Shown here in pieces: positions 35,384-47,400 of a DNA stretch of 64,000 nucleotides (its first letter is position 1; each line of letters opens with the position of its first letter). Position numbers and translations under genes: made by a program. The notes below the pieces were generated by a model. That model had not been told where the DNA came from. It was given only the letters and a program-made list of their open reading frames with translations, and ran no database searches. Source of the DNA: Diplodia intermedia (taxonomy: Eukaryota; Ascomycota; Dothideomycetes; Botryosphaeriales; Botryosphaeriaceae); assembly GCA_021495925.1 (NCBI GenBank), contig JAKEKT010000011.1, positions 124,001 through 188,000 on the forward strand, given 5' to 3'.

Positions 35384-37495
35384 ATGGATTCGCAGAGCCT
35401 GAAAAGCGCCTCTAGCTATCTCAACAACCTGCTGCTGGCTCGTGGCCTTCTGCGCAATGGCAAGCCCATCGAGTTTGCGCATCCGTCCAAGGGCGAAGGC
35501 GGAAAGCAAGAGACCATGGCCCAGATCATCAACCTCGTCCACGACCTGATCCTGCGCAGAGATGTACGCCTCCATCCACCTTGATCCATTGGCTCCTCCT
35601 GACTGTATTTCCCCTCTACAGCGTGAGCAAGAACAGCGCGACTCCCTCAGCCAAACGCTGCGCGCCATCCGTGCCGAGAACCAGCAGGCCGCTTCCACTC
35701 TCGATCGCTTGAAAGCGCGCAATGAAGATGTACAGCGCCAATTATCGCTCGCCCAGTCGTCCGAACGCTCTGCCAAGACCGCCCTCCGCTCCGCCGAAAG
35801 TTCCGCCCGTTCTTTGCGCGAGGAGATGCTCCGTCTCAAGACCACCGTGCAACAGGTCCGCACCGCTTGCGCCAACGACGTCCGCAGACGCGACGTGCAG
35901 ATCCAGCGCCTGAAATCACACCTTACCGCGCAGCAAAGAGGAAACAAAACGGGCTTAGTTGGCGCCAGCATTACCATCACTCCAGGCTCCACCGGCAGCG
36001 GCCCCACTCGCATGGGAAGAGACGAGGATATGCCCAGTCTTGAGGATGCAGAGTATAGCCTCAAGCAGGAGACGACCGAGTTCCTGACGCAATTGAGTCA
36101 GGGTCTGAGTGATGAGAACGACAATCTCATCGGCTTGGTCAGGAGCACGCTTGCAACGTTGAGAGAACTACAGGGAATGCCAGAGCTAGGCCACGGAGAA
36201 AACGGTGCAGAATCTGCCCATGAGGATTGTGAGGACGGGGCCATGGCTCATGCTCTCCCCACGTCTTACGAGGCTCTGGTTACGGACATGGACCACGTAC
36301 TTGAGCACCTGCGGAACCTCTTGACAAACCCTAATTTCGTGCCCATCTCGGAAGTAGAATCAAGAGAAGAGGAGATCATGAAACTGCGCGATGGCTGGGA
36401 GATGATGGAAGCTAGGTGGCGCGATGTTGTCACCATGATGCAAGGCTGGAGACAGCGCATGATGGACGGGGGTGACACCATCACGCTTGACGAATTACGA
36501 ATGGGACTCAACCCAGGGAACATGCTTGCTCCGGTCGAGGAGGAAGAGGAGGACGACGACGAAATAGAAAGCGAAGTAGACATGGAAGACGAGGAGTACG
36601 ACATCGACGAGGAGCCAGCACTTCCTTCACCAGAAAAGCCTGTGCCTGAAAACAGGCACACAGATCTCTTCGACATCAAGCTCGCTCCGACGCCGCATCA
36701 TGCTCTTCGAGAATCTGATGGCAACATAAGATCGCCTCGAAAGGTGGTCTTCGAGGCCACGAAGAACAACACACCAGACCACACTGTCACGGACGAGAAC
36801 GCCTCCGAGGTCGACATGATCAAGTCCGGATCCCGAGCTAGCTCCAAGTCGAACTCAAGATCAGGCTCCAAGCCATCATCTACCAGCAAACCCCTGTCCG
36901 CACCCAGACAATTGCCGCAGCCGCCATCCTCCGGAGCGCGCGGCAGACCCACGCCTCGTGAAAGCGGCATCCCACGCAGCGTACGATTTCTCACCCCATC
37001 ACCCATTGCGATGCACCACCGCTCACGCGGTATCATCCCAACAACAAATGATGACCACGGAGACGACACGCTCTGCCGTCGCAACATCCCCTTCAGCCCA
37101 TGTTTCACGCCTACGGACATCTACATAGACTAACTTTGCTTTTCACATTGCAGACCCGCAAACGCCGCTCTTCTCCTCTAGAGCACGAAGATGAGCCGTC
37201 TCCGAAGCTAACCGTGCAGGAGAAGCTCGCCATCGCAGCACAAGAAGCCCACGCAGCCGCTGCTACCGCCACTACTGCGGAGGCGGAAGAGGAGGAGGGG
37301 GAAGCAGCCAGACAGAAAGCTGCCGCCCCGACTGCCGCACCCGAGCATGCCTCCACCACCCTCGAGGAAAACGAAAATGTCAACACGCGCGCCAGGCGGA
37401 CGTCGCGCAGAAGTAATGTCAAAGGCCGAGCGAAGCGGAGGAAGAGTACCCTTAGCCCCGAGGAACTCGAGGCGTTAATGGGGTTGGCTGATTGA
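35384..37495 (+). CDS. TINC / Msd1 (SSX2IP-type) spindle-pole and microtubule-anchoring protein
   Basis: TINC was described in Aspergillus as a NIMA-interacting protein; its S. pombe relative Msd1 anchors spindle microtubule minus ends with Wdr8 (family knowledge). Exons 35384-35563, 35622-36980 and 37154-37495 join in frame, giving 626 residues. The N-terminal ADIP-type region reads SLKSASSYLNNLLLARGLL and AQIINLVHDLILRRD, followed by a coiled coil at about residues 60-160. Next come FLTQLSQGLSDENDNLIGLVR, a helical segment VESREEEIMKLRDGWE, a strongly acidic stretch near residue 320, and a basic Ser-rich region. The last exon carries KLTVQEKLAIAAQEA and ends SPEELEALMGLAD. The donor for the last intron is uncertain: GTACGA at 36981 is the only nearby site that keeps this end in frame. 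Reading on gives another ending at about 37133. Confidence 0.82.
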
Positions 37496-38488
37496 TGGCT
37501 TAATCCACTCCACTACGCGGATGATCAAGCCCCCGTTATTGCATGGTACGGCGTTTTGCTTGTTCTCTTTTTTTTTTCTTTTCTTTGTTCCTTATTTGGA
37601 AGGGAAATATTGGACGAGAGCTTGCATATGAGCGTGACCGCTGACTGAGGGTCCCGCATTAATGAATGATGTTCAAACTTCAAACCATGGAAAGCTACTT
37701 CTCATCAAGGGAGATAGTATCCCAAAATTAATGACTTGATGAACCGTGCTTGGTAATTGCAGCTAAAAGATTCCGGAGGAGTCACCCTCAACTCTCTTGG
37801 GGCCACGTTTCTGACTCTGCGTTGGTGACTGAACACCGTCGTTGAGAGTTCTGACTCGCGGCGTCACAAACAGCACTCTCTCAGTGGAATTAGCAGCAGC
37901 AGCATCATCATCGTTGAATTTTCCCTCATTCACCGAAAGTCCCTCTGAAAATTACGCGTTCTCTCAATCAGCCGTAACGGCAAGCAAGTATATAGAGATA
38001 GAAAGAAAAGCAAGATGTGTTTTTGTCTAGCCTCCAAAGCAAAAAGAAAAAGAATCGGGAAAGAAATAAAGCTGCTAGCTAGCTCTGTGAAAAGCCCGTA
38101 TATGTAACTTTCATTCCCCTTTTCATCGCCTCTTGCACTCCTTTTTGTTCCTAAGCCGCACAAATGTGAAGTGAGGCTCGCAAGCCAGCTACTCTGGTTC
38201 CAGAGAAGGGAGAAAGAAAAGAAAGCTACCTCTCTAACGGTGGGTAGAAGTGTCTCGTCTGGACTGAATGCTGCAATTACCCATAATTTTTCATGATAGC
38301 CATTACTCCAGCAAAACCGTGATCCGTGCCGAGGGTATCAATGCGCTGAAGCCATTTCTGTTCGCTTGCTCCACTGTGAGCCTGCACAAATATTGCAAAG
38401 CTATTTGCTGACGTGCTTGCATATAATAAACGAGAAGAAAAAGTCCGACCGAGAGTGGCAAGGTGGACTGAAGGAGATGCCGGTTATG
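37496..38488. other. Convergent spacer between TINC and ULS1
   Basis: About 1 kb between converging stop codons. The sequence is richer in A and T than the flanking genes, with a long T run at 37569-37585, consistent with 3' UTRs and poly(A) sites. No gene is seen. Confidence 0.5.
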
Positions 38489-41400
38489 TCAGTGGCTACC
38501 CGCGGGGGCACGAACTCCCTGAAACCATAAGTCAGATACACGAGAAAAAAAAAACGATGAAAACGTTACGACTTACAAAGAGAAAGGCTAAATCTTGAAT
38601 GGTCAGCTTCGAGAGGCTCTTTCCGGCTTCTTCATCTAGAGCCTGTGTGATGAGATGCTCCTTCTTTTGCTGGAGCGCCATGATGCGGTCTTCGACCGTA
38701 TGATGCTGATCTTCAGATCCCATCTTTTTAACCAGAATACGGCTCACTGTGACAGGTCGAGTCTGACCAAGGCGGTGAGCGCGACCAATGGCCTGATACT
38801 CGACGTAGGGATTCCAGAAGGGGTCCAAGATGATGACTTGAGAGGCAGCGTTGAGGTTCAGGCCAGCGTTACCAGCCTTCAGCGAGACGAGCATGACGTT
38901 GCAGGTCGGCGAATCGATGAAACGATTCACAGCGTCGTTACGCATGTCAACAGACATGCTCCCATCAAGCCGGGTGTACTCAATGTCCTCCCGAGCCAAA
39001 GGCACTTCGACAATATCAAGTAGGCTGGTAAACTGAGAGAAAACGAGAGTCTTCTCAGTGGGGTCGTTTTTCTGGATGCTGCGCAACAGTCCCATTGTGC
39101 GGTCCACTTTAGCGCTGGTGACCCAGTCCTTGCACAGCCGGCTGAAGTAGCGCCGCTTGGCAGCAATGTTCCTGTGAGCCTCCCTGCGAAGCTGTGCAAG
39201 CGTCTTCTTCTGTTTGGGTGGCCGGTCAGCCCTTCTTTCCTTCCCCTTCGACTTCTTGGGCTTTTGCTTCGAGCGATCTGAGCCAGAGCCCTCGACTTCG
39301 TCGTCTGGTACAATGAACCCATCAAGATCCTCCTCTTCATCATCATCGCTCTCCGAGTCGCTGCTGGCGTACGCTTCCTCTTTGGCGAAGGGCCCGTCTT
39401 CATCTTCAGGGGCGTCTGGCATGTGGACCTTCTTGAAAGAGTTGTAGTCGGTGATCCTCTTAGGATCTAGCTTTCCACGACAGTTGGGACACTTGTAACC
39501 TTCCTCGCCTCGCGAAGGATCAGAAGTGATCCGTGCAAAGCATTCGCTGCAGGCGTTGTGACCGCAAGGTAAGAAAATAGCAGGATTTTCCACGCCGTCG
39601 AGGCAAATCGGACAGCTGAATGCGCCTTCTTCCGCCTTAATACGCGCAACAACATCCTCGCCCAGCTGCATGGCAAAGTCGAGTAACTCCTCCTCGGAGA
39701 GACCTGCTGCTGGCTCGGCAAAGTCCTTGAGAAGGTGGGGATGACAGCAGGCTTGGCGGAGACGAAGCAGCAAGACCAAAATGTGTGAGTATGACTTGCC
39801 AACAGTACCTGCCTTGAGATACTTGTTGAACTTGAGCTGTGTCTTGCTTTCGAGTGCCCTGTAAAACTCGTCTTGATCCTCGTCGAAAACAACGTGTTCC
39901 ATGTTGATGGTCTTTTGTGGAAGCTCGAAAATGACTTTGCCGTCTATCTTAGACTCTTGAGTGCGACGCAGGAGAATGGCCTTCAGCAAAGCCTGGAGCT
40001 TGCGCATGCCATCCTCCCGTATCATCTTGCTTCCCTTCTCAAGCGAAGTTTTGATATCAGCCCTGAAGTTGCCCCATTCACAGTAGGGCTGGATTCGAAG
40101 GAACCTGACAAGCCCGTATAGTTCGTCGGTTCTGTTCATCATCGGCGTGCCAGTCATGCAGAGCCGGTGAATGGCTTTCAACTCGCAACAAGCCTTCGAG
40201 GTCTTCGTTTCCTTGTTTCTGATGTTGTGTGCTTCGTCAAGAATGATTCTGTACCACAGAGAATCTTTTCCTAGCAGCGGGTAGTCTGTGTTCCTTGCCC
40301 TTGGCAGAGCTGACTCTGGTTCATCAGCATCGCGGGCCTCAAATTCTCTTATCTTTTCCTTCTTGGTAAACTCCGAGGCCACCGTTCCGTAAGACGTGAG
40401 GATAATGTCGAACTGCCGAAGATCCCTGAACGACTTCTTCTTCGATCCATGGTATGTCATAACACTCAAGGCATGACTGCCACCCTTAACTTTCGTCTTA
40501 ATTTCCCGTTCCCATTGCCGCATCAATGCAACAGGTGCGATGACCAGGGTTGTCTTCCTCGTAGGATCTTCGGAAGGCCTTGAGACAATCAGGGACAGAG
40601 CCTGGACGGTCTTGCCGAGGCCCATCTCGTCAGCGAGCACGCCGCCCTTGTTAGACCCTTCTTCCATTTTCTTCATCCAGGCGACTCCCAATTTTTGGTG
40701 TTCCATCAACTGAATAGCCATACCTTCGGGAGTCGCAAGACGACGCTCAGGGGGAACATCTTCATCCGGGCGAATATTCCCCAGCAGTTGCTTCACAGCC
40801 TCGCCAGTCGCCCGTTGGCTATATTGCCCATATCCACCACCGTAGCGGTCGAGCCACTCCCGTTGACGATCGAGCATGTTGTCGTCAGGGCTTGCATGAT
40901 TACGGTAGAAGCCTGATATGCGGCCCATTGCATCTACCGAGTGAGCGAATGGATTGGGATGCATAATGCCACCCTGGAGGGTAGTCATGGTGGAAGGGCC
41001 GCCTCGGGTACGATCCCCATGCGTCCAAGGATTGTCAACAATCTGCAAAAAATCCTCGTATTCGTCAACCGACAATGGGTTGTCTATGGTACCCTGCAGG
41101 GTATTGTAGATGGACTGTCCACCGATTGACCGGGCGACTCCTGTGCCATATGCCTGTCGCGAGGGAGTGAAGCCACTGGCCTGTTGGCTGTGCCTTGGCG
41201 CGAATGTGAACCGGTCGCGGTTTGGGTATACGGCCATCTCCTGGATGTCCGATTCAGAATCAGAGTCGCAGAGATCAATGATCTCAACTCCCTCGCTAGT
41301 ACCTTGAGAGCGAGCGAACGCAGCCCCGCTCGAATCTGACAACGGCAAGTGATGTCCCGGTCTTGACATGGGCGTTCGCAAAGGACTGTTCCTAGGGAAT

Positions 41401-42293
41401 TCGGGCTTGATGGACTGAGAGGGCACGGAGTGCGACAATGCGACCCCATTCAATGAGGGGAAGCCTTGAGGTGTTTGTCTAGGAACCTGAGCGTTCACAG
41501 ATTGCGAGGCTGAACGCTGAAATGGCGATGGCGCGCTGTTGTAGTGTGGAACACGCAGAGGTACTTGGAACGGGCTGTCCGTAGACATGGAGGGCGTACC
41601 GCCTTGGAAGGGGCGCGAAGTCTGGTGAAAGTTGGCCACAGGTGGCTGCTGGGAAGGTTGCTGGGATTGCATCTGGTATTGTGACTGTTGGCCTGAGGGA
41701 TCCTGGGCGGGCCAGTCCCACCCATAAGGATTCGCAGCGTCCTGCTGAGATCCCAAGCCATGGTGAACCTCACTTCGTCTGGCTGGTTCCAGCATCTGGT
41801 TGAGTGAGCTGTGTGCATACCTCACCCCGCCAGCTTGAGTCTGAGCCTGTGAAGGCCAAGTCTCATACACCTCTGGCAATGAGTCGTTCGAGCTGGAAGT
41901 ACCCGGGGTGGTAGCAGCAGGACTCGGAGTGGTTCGACTCGACTTGTTCGCATGATCGGCGGCCAGAGTATCGTCGAAAGCCCTTGGGCGCTTGCGGACG
42001 TTCGAAGCGAAGAAGTTGGAGGGCTCGCTAGGCTGTTGGTGGACGCCATGTGACTGGAAGGGTGTAGTCTGGGCAGGCTGGTAGTTTTCGTGTGCAGATG
42101 AAGGGCCAGCCGTGCTTCCTTGAGGAGCGTCGAGAATTGCCTGCAGATGGACCATCGTTTGCTCTCTGTCGGCCTTGTCTTGCCAGAATGTTTCCGAGGC
42201 AGGGTCGAGTGTATCGACGAGAATCTGCATGAAGGTTATCTCGTCCTGGATTTCTTGCGCCGAAGCGCCGGGGCCCAGGTTGCTCAAGCTCAT
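38489..42293 (-). CDS. ULS1: SNF2-family translocase with RING finger, Uls1/Ris1 type
   Basis: Uls1/Ris1 proteins are SUMO-targeted translocases that act on chromatin-bound SUMO conjugates and genome stability (yeast knowledge; S. pombe relatives Rrp1/Rrp2). Exons 42293-38577 and 38518-38489 give 1,248 residues. A disordered Gln/Ser/Pro-rich N-terminus of about 530 residues contains a SUMO-interaction-like segment EIIDLCDSDSESD near residue 340. The SNF2 core starts LMEHQKLGVAWMKKMEEGSN, with Walker A GGVLADEMGLGKTVQ, the box DEAHNIRN and SKACCELKAIHRLCMTGTP. A C3HC4 RING, CPICLDGVENP through CGHNACSECF to CPNC, sits between the two helicase lobes. The helicase C-terminal part shows VFSQFTSLLDIVE, LKAGNAGLNLNAA and AIGRAHRLGQ. 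The 30-base last exon turns the end into LAFLFGVRAPAGSH, fitting the family ending. Confidence 0.92.
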
Positions 42294-44410
42294 GATGGAA
42301 GCATGCGGAAAGCCGGCGGCTGAGTCGCTGGGTCGGGCTGTGGTGAGAGGTGGGCTGTCGCCGAGCGCAAAGACACAGCGGAAGAGAAAGGGATTGTCCC
42401 AGAGTGCGGAGACGAGGGCGCGGCTTCTAGAAAGGTCCGTTGGCCACGGAACAGGAAGGAAGCCGGTGGTCTGGCGGTGCCCGCGGGCCTAGGGTGACGC
42501 GCTTCAGGCTGGCGCGCTCCAGAGCTCGCACGCGTTGGCGAGAGTTGAGAGCGGCGGCGCGATTCGCGAACGAGCGACTTGAGAAGCGCGTTTGGCCGTG
42601 GCGGGAGAAGCCGCAAAGAGCGTGAGGGTGCAGCAGGGCAGGGCGGCGGCGAGGCTGCGGATGTCCGGGCTGTTGCGATGCGGCTCAAGGGCCAAAAAGC
42701 GAGCAGCGTGCAGCTGACGGCGACGGGCGACCAATGACGCACACGCGCTGCGCAAGCTAAACGCGTCTCGAACCTTAAGCACCGCCGTGGCGAAGGAAGA
42801 AGCAGCAAGCACTCTTAAGTACATGGCCTCCGCGGGCCAGCATAAGGCTGGATTGCCTCTGGGGCGCACAGCATGCCGCTGTTCAATGCAAATGCAGCGC
42901 CCGGTGAGACCATCTGGGGATCACTCGCTCTGCCCCCAACGCCCGGCTGGCACAGAGCCAACAGCGCCGTCCTCAGCCCTCGCCTTGAGCCTCGCACCCA
43001 CTGTGCCCACAGCCAGCGAGGAGACGGCTCCCAACGGCAGCCAGCGCTAGGCCGGTGGCCCGCCCCAGCTTCTCCAGGCTGCCGTGGGGTCAGGTTTCCC
43101 CAGGCTGCCGTTGGGGCAAGACCACCCTCAGCTCCGGCTGCCCACACCCGCGCACGACGAATCACTTCAGCGCGCGCGCGCCGCTCAGCTGCCCCGTCGT
43201 GCAGTCGTGCGGTCACATGTTAATCTACTCGCTGCTCAGGCCTCCCTGCGCGGCCGGGCGCGCAGCTGGTTGGAGCCAGCCCTAGCCACTCCCCCGCGAG
43301 GCCGCAGTAAACATTCACGCTGCGAAGCGAGCTCTCCACAGTTTCCAGTCAACCACGTCGAGGGGATCACTCGTTCCGCGGAAAGCAATTGTTCGTGCGC
43401 CTTAGAAATGACGATCATCAGCTATTCGAAATTCCAAATCATCCAACTGCCCGGCCGGCCCTCTGGCCGGGAACAGAGCAAAAAAGAAATCCGAACGGGG
43501 ACTGGTATACTGCCAAGCTATACAGACAACCCTTCTCTCGCGCGGTGCCCGTCGCCCGGACACACGGCACCGCTCGTCGCACCAACCTGCCCCAGGCGTA
43601 ACGGTCGTGTCTGACGCAAGGCGCAAGCCATCGAGATGAGAAGGGACAATCAAGGACCAAGACTGTGCAGCAACCAAACACGACGATCGCAGGTAACTCA
43701 TGCCAAAATAGAAAACAATGTGCCGTTCGCCTCCCATAGACTCCGCCGGAGTCGGCCCTCCCCCAAGCCTGCCTGCCTTCCCGTCTTTTTCCCTTTGTGC
43801 CTTCGCCGCCGCAACTAATGCCTTGACAATGCGTACCGGTTTTCTCCACATTCTACGTCACTCTCGCCACCCTGCCAGCACCGCGCCTGCAGTCCCCGGC
43901 CGGACGGACGTAAGATAACAAGCACAAAACCCAAACTTGAAGCCAACAAAACGCAAAGCAGAACATCGGGTGCCGGAGTACCAGGAGCGGACGTGCCTTG
44001 GCGTCCCACTCTCCAACCCCAGCCAACAAGAAAATTGCATGAAAACCATCCGCTCCGATTGCATTTGTTGCTGAACGCCAAGCAGAAGACAAAAAGAAAT
44101 CCCCCGATAAGACTGTTGTTCCATGACGCGCAAGAGCAGGAAAAGGCAAGTGTCGAGCAACGTAGGTACACGAGAAATAGATAGTATACGCTCGTTGAAC
44201 ATAGGAGATGTCCGGCCGAGTGGTTTGCGGTTCTTCCTTTCTTTCTTTCCGGTGGCGACTTATTACTGGGCGACAGCCGCAGCCGCGCGACGAAACTCAT
44301 ATTCCGCACCGGGCATCGTGGCGCACGATGACTACCGATTGTCGCCTAAGAAGTCAAGTCAGCGTAACTGATTTGACTTTCGTATTCTCACAAGTGAGAC
44401 GGAGAGGTCA
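42294..44410. other. ULS1 upstream region and NIK1 3' flank
   Basis: 2.1 kb, GC-rich in the first half. A 26-base imperfect tandem duplication lies at 43074-43120. The ORFs seen on both strands lack domains and overlap each other in several frames. Sequence near 44200-44410 is presumably the NIK1 3' UTR. Confidence 0.45.
43074..43120. repeat. 26-base imperfect tandem duplication
   Basis: The sequence CCAGGCTGCCGT recurs 26 bases downstream with similar flanking G-rich sequence. It lies in the ULS1-NIK1 intergenic region. Confidence 0.65.
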
Positions 44411-47400
44411 TCAGCTACTGTGTGATCTTAGGAGAAGCTAGGTTTCTGTTAGCGACAAGCTCGAGATACAGCGTTGACGGGTTGCTCACTCTATCCACGT
44501 GATCGGACTGATCAGCAGCCAGTAGCTTCGGACTCTCTTTGCCCGCTGCACCCGTCTCGGTATAGCCGCGGTTATCCAATTGCGGCCGGCGTGGCGTACC
44601 TCTGGGTGCGCTCTGCTGCGCTCCGTCTTTCTGCTTCTCTTTCTCATTGTCGCCATATCCATCCTTCTCATTCTGCGAAAGTGCCATCCGCTGCCTGTCC
44701 TGTTCAAGCAACGCTCCCCCAAGGGTTGCACAACGGAGGATCGTCTGGATGAGCTGGTTCTGTTTGAGCGGTTTCGAGAGGTAGTCCTACAAGCCGTCAG
44801 CTCCAGGGAGGCATTAGTCTTCGGCATGGCAATCACTTACATCCATCTGGGCTTGCAGGCACTTCTCCCTGTCACCAACCATTGCGTGCGCGGTGAGCGC
44901 AATAACAGGGGTCGGCGTGAGATGGTGCTCGCGCTCATATTCTCTGATCTTGGCCGTGGCCTCAAAGCCTCCCATCACTGGCATTTGCACGTCCATCAAC
45001 ACAATGTCGTACTTGGTCTTCTTGATCTGTTCAAACGCTTCCAAGCCGTTGTTAGCAACGGTGACGATGTGATGGTACTTCTGCAAGATCTTGACGGCCA
45101 ACCGCTGGTTGACAGCGTTGTCTTCTGCAAGAAGAATGTTGAAGGACTTGGACTGGTTCGAGATGAGAGGTGCAGCACGACCGTCGAGTGCTGGAATCAA
45201 TGCATTACCCAGGTCAATGGGAAGGCAAGGTGTGGTGATGAAGCTTGAAATGCCATCTTCCAAGGCAGACTTCAAGCTGATGGCAACGCGAGGCGTAACC
45301 ATGACCAACGGAATATACTTGAACCTTTCCTCGCCACGAAGCTTCCGCGCAGTCAAGTTGCAGTCAACAATGACACAGTCGTACGCATGCTTGCCAGGGC
45401 TTGGAATTTCCGACAGAGGAGTGTTTTCATCCGTGTGGATGACGTGGGGACGGAGATCGAGAGCTTTGAGATGATTGACGATCTCTTCGCCGTATCCGGT
45501 CTTTCCTTGGTCAATGAACAATACCGTATGCTTGCTGTACGGCGAAAGCTGAGGCTGGATGGCGCTAATGTCCGGATTGCCGAGCCTCACCTTGCAGGTG
45601 AAGTAGAAAGTACTGCCGCAGCCGAACTCTGACTCAACCCACATCCTACCACCCATGAGGGTGACAAGGCGCTTGGAAATGGATAATCCAAGACCGGTAC
45701 CACCAAACTTTCTCGTTGTAGAGCCGTCGGCCTGCTGGAAGGTGTCGAAAATGAGGTTGAGCTTGTCGCCGTGGATACCTATGCCGGTGTCGGAAACAGC
45801 GAATTTGAAAATGTACTGGTCGGGCTTGCAGTCGGTCTGAGGTGCCATTGAGATGGCAACCTTGACCTCGCCATGCTCCGTGAACTTGATGGCGTTGCCG
45901 ACAAGGTTGAGGATAATCTGTCTGAGCCTGAAAGAGTCACCAATGACGTAGTCAGGGACGGAGCTGTCGACCTGATACGCGAGGTTGAGTCTTCTCTCGT
46001 TGGCCCTAGACGAGAGGGACTTGAGCGCGTTGAAGATGGTACCACGCAGAGAGAACGGAATTTCTTCCATGACCATGCGGTTCGCCTCGATCTTGGAAAT
46101 ATCCAGGATATCGTCGATGATGGTGAGAAGTTGGCCGGCAAGGTTGTGAACGATCGTAAGCATTTCACGCTGCGAGTGCGTGAGATCCGTGTCGAGCGTT
46201 AACTGCGTCATGCCGATGATACCGTTCATTGGCGTCCGAATCTCGTGGGACATATTCGCCAAGAATTCGGACTTGGTCTTGTTGGCTAATTCTGCAGCTT
46301 CCCTTGCCGCAGTGTTCCTTTGGATACTTTCCCTCAAGCTTGAAACCATCTTGTTGATCTTTCGCTTGAGTTCGTCCATTTCACCGGCAGCTTCAACGGT
46401 GATTTGAGTGAATTTTCCATCCGTGGCCGCCTGCGTGATGTCCCCGAAGGCCCTCACTTGCGACGTCAAGTTCTGAGCCATGGTGTTGACGTCTGCCGTG
46501 ATTTCTTTCCAGCGCCCAGTGATGCCTTCGACCTCTGCTTGTCCGCCCATCTTGCCGTCGACTCCGACATCCCTTGCGACGCGCTTGACCGCAAGAGACC
46601 ACTCGTCCAGTCTGGCAACCATGTCGTTGATGGTGTCTTTGAGCAACCGGATTTCTCCTTCCGCATCGACATGCACACGACGTGTCAAGTCTCCGCGAGA
46701 AAGTGCGCTTGTAACGTCCGAGATACTGCGCACTTGCAGTGTCAAATTCTGCGCCATCGTGTTGACATTGTCGGTCAAATCCTTCCATTTGCCTTCAACA
46801 TTCTCCACTTCGGCTTGGCCTCCGAGCTTTCCTTCGGTTCCGACCTCTCTGGCCACCTTGCTGACCTGGTATGCGAAATCATTCAAGCGGTCTACCATGG
46901 TGTTGATGGTGATCTTTAATGCTAAGATCTCTCCTCGGACTTCTGCTTTGATCTTTTTGCTGAGATCACCTCGAGCGACCGCGGTTGTAACTTCTGCAAT
47001 CTCTCGGACTTGTGTCGTGAGATTATCGGCCATACCGTTGACATTTTCTGTCAGGTCCTTCCAGGTACCCTCAACACCATGTACTCTGGCCTGTCCGCCG
47101 AGTCGACCTTCTGTACCGACCTCTCTGGCAATCTTCGTGACCTCGTGTGCAAACTGCTGCAGCTGGTCGACCATGGAATTGATTGTGTTCTTGAGTTCTG
47201 CGATCTCGCCCTTGCACTCGGCCGAAACCTTGCGCGTGAGATTACCTTGTGCGACGGCCGTTGTAACTTGGGCTATGTCGCGCACTTGCGTTGTGAGGTT
47301 CAAGGCCATGGCATTGACGTTGATCGTGAGGTCGTTCCACATGCCCTGGACGCCTTCTATTCTTGCTTGTCCGCCGAGAATACCTTCTACACCGACATCG

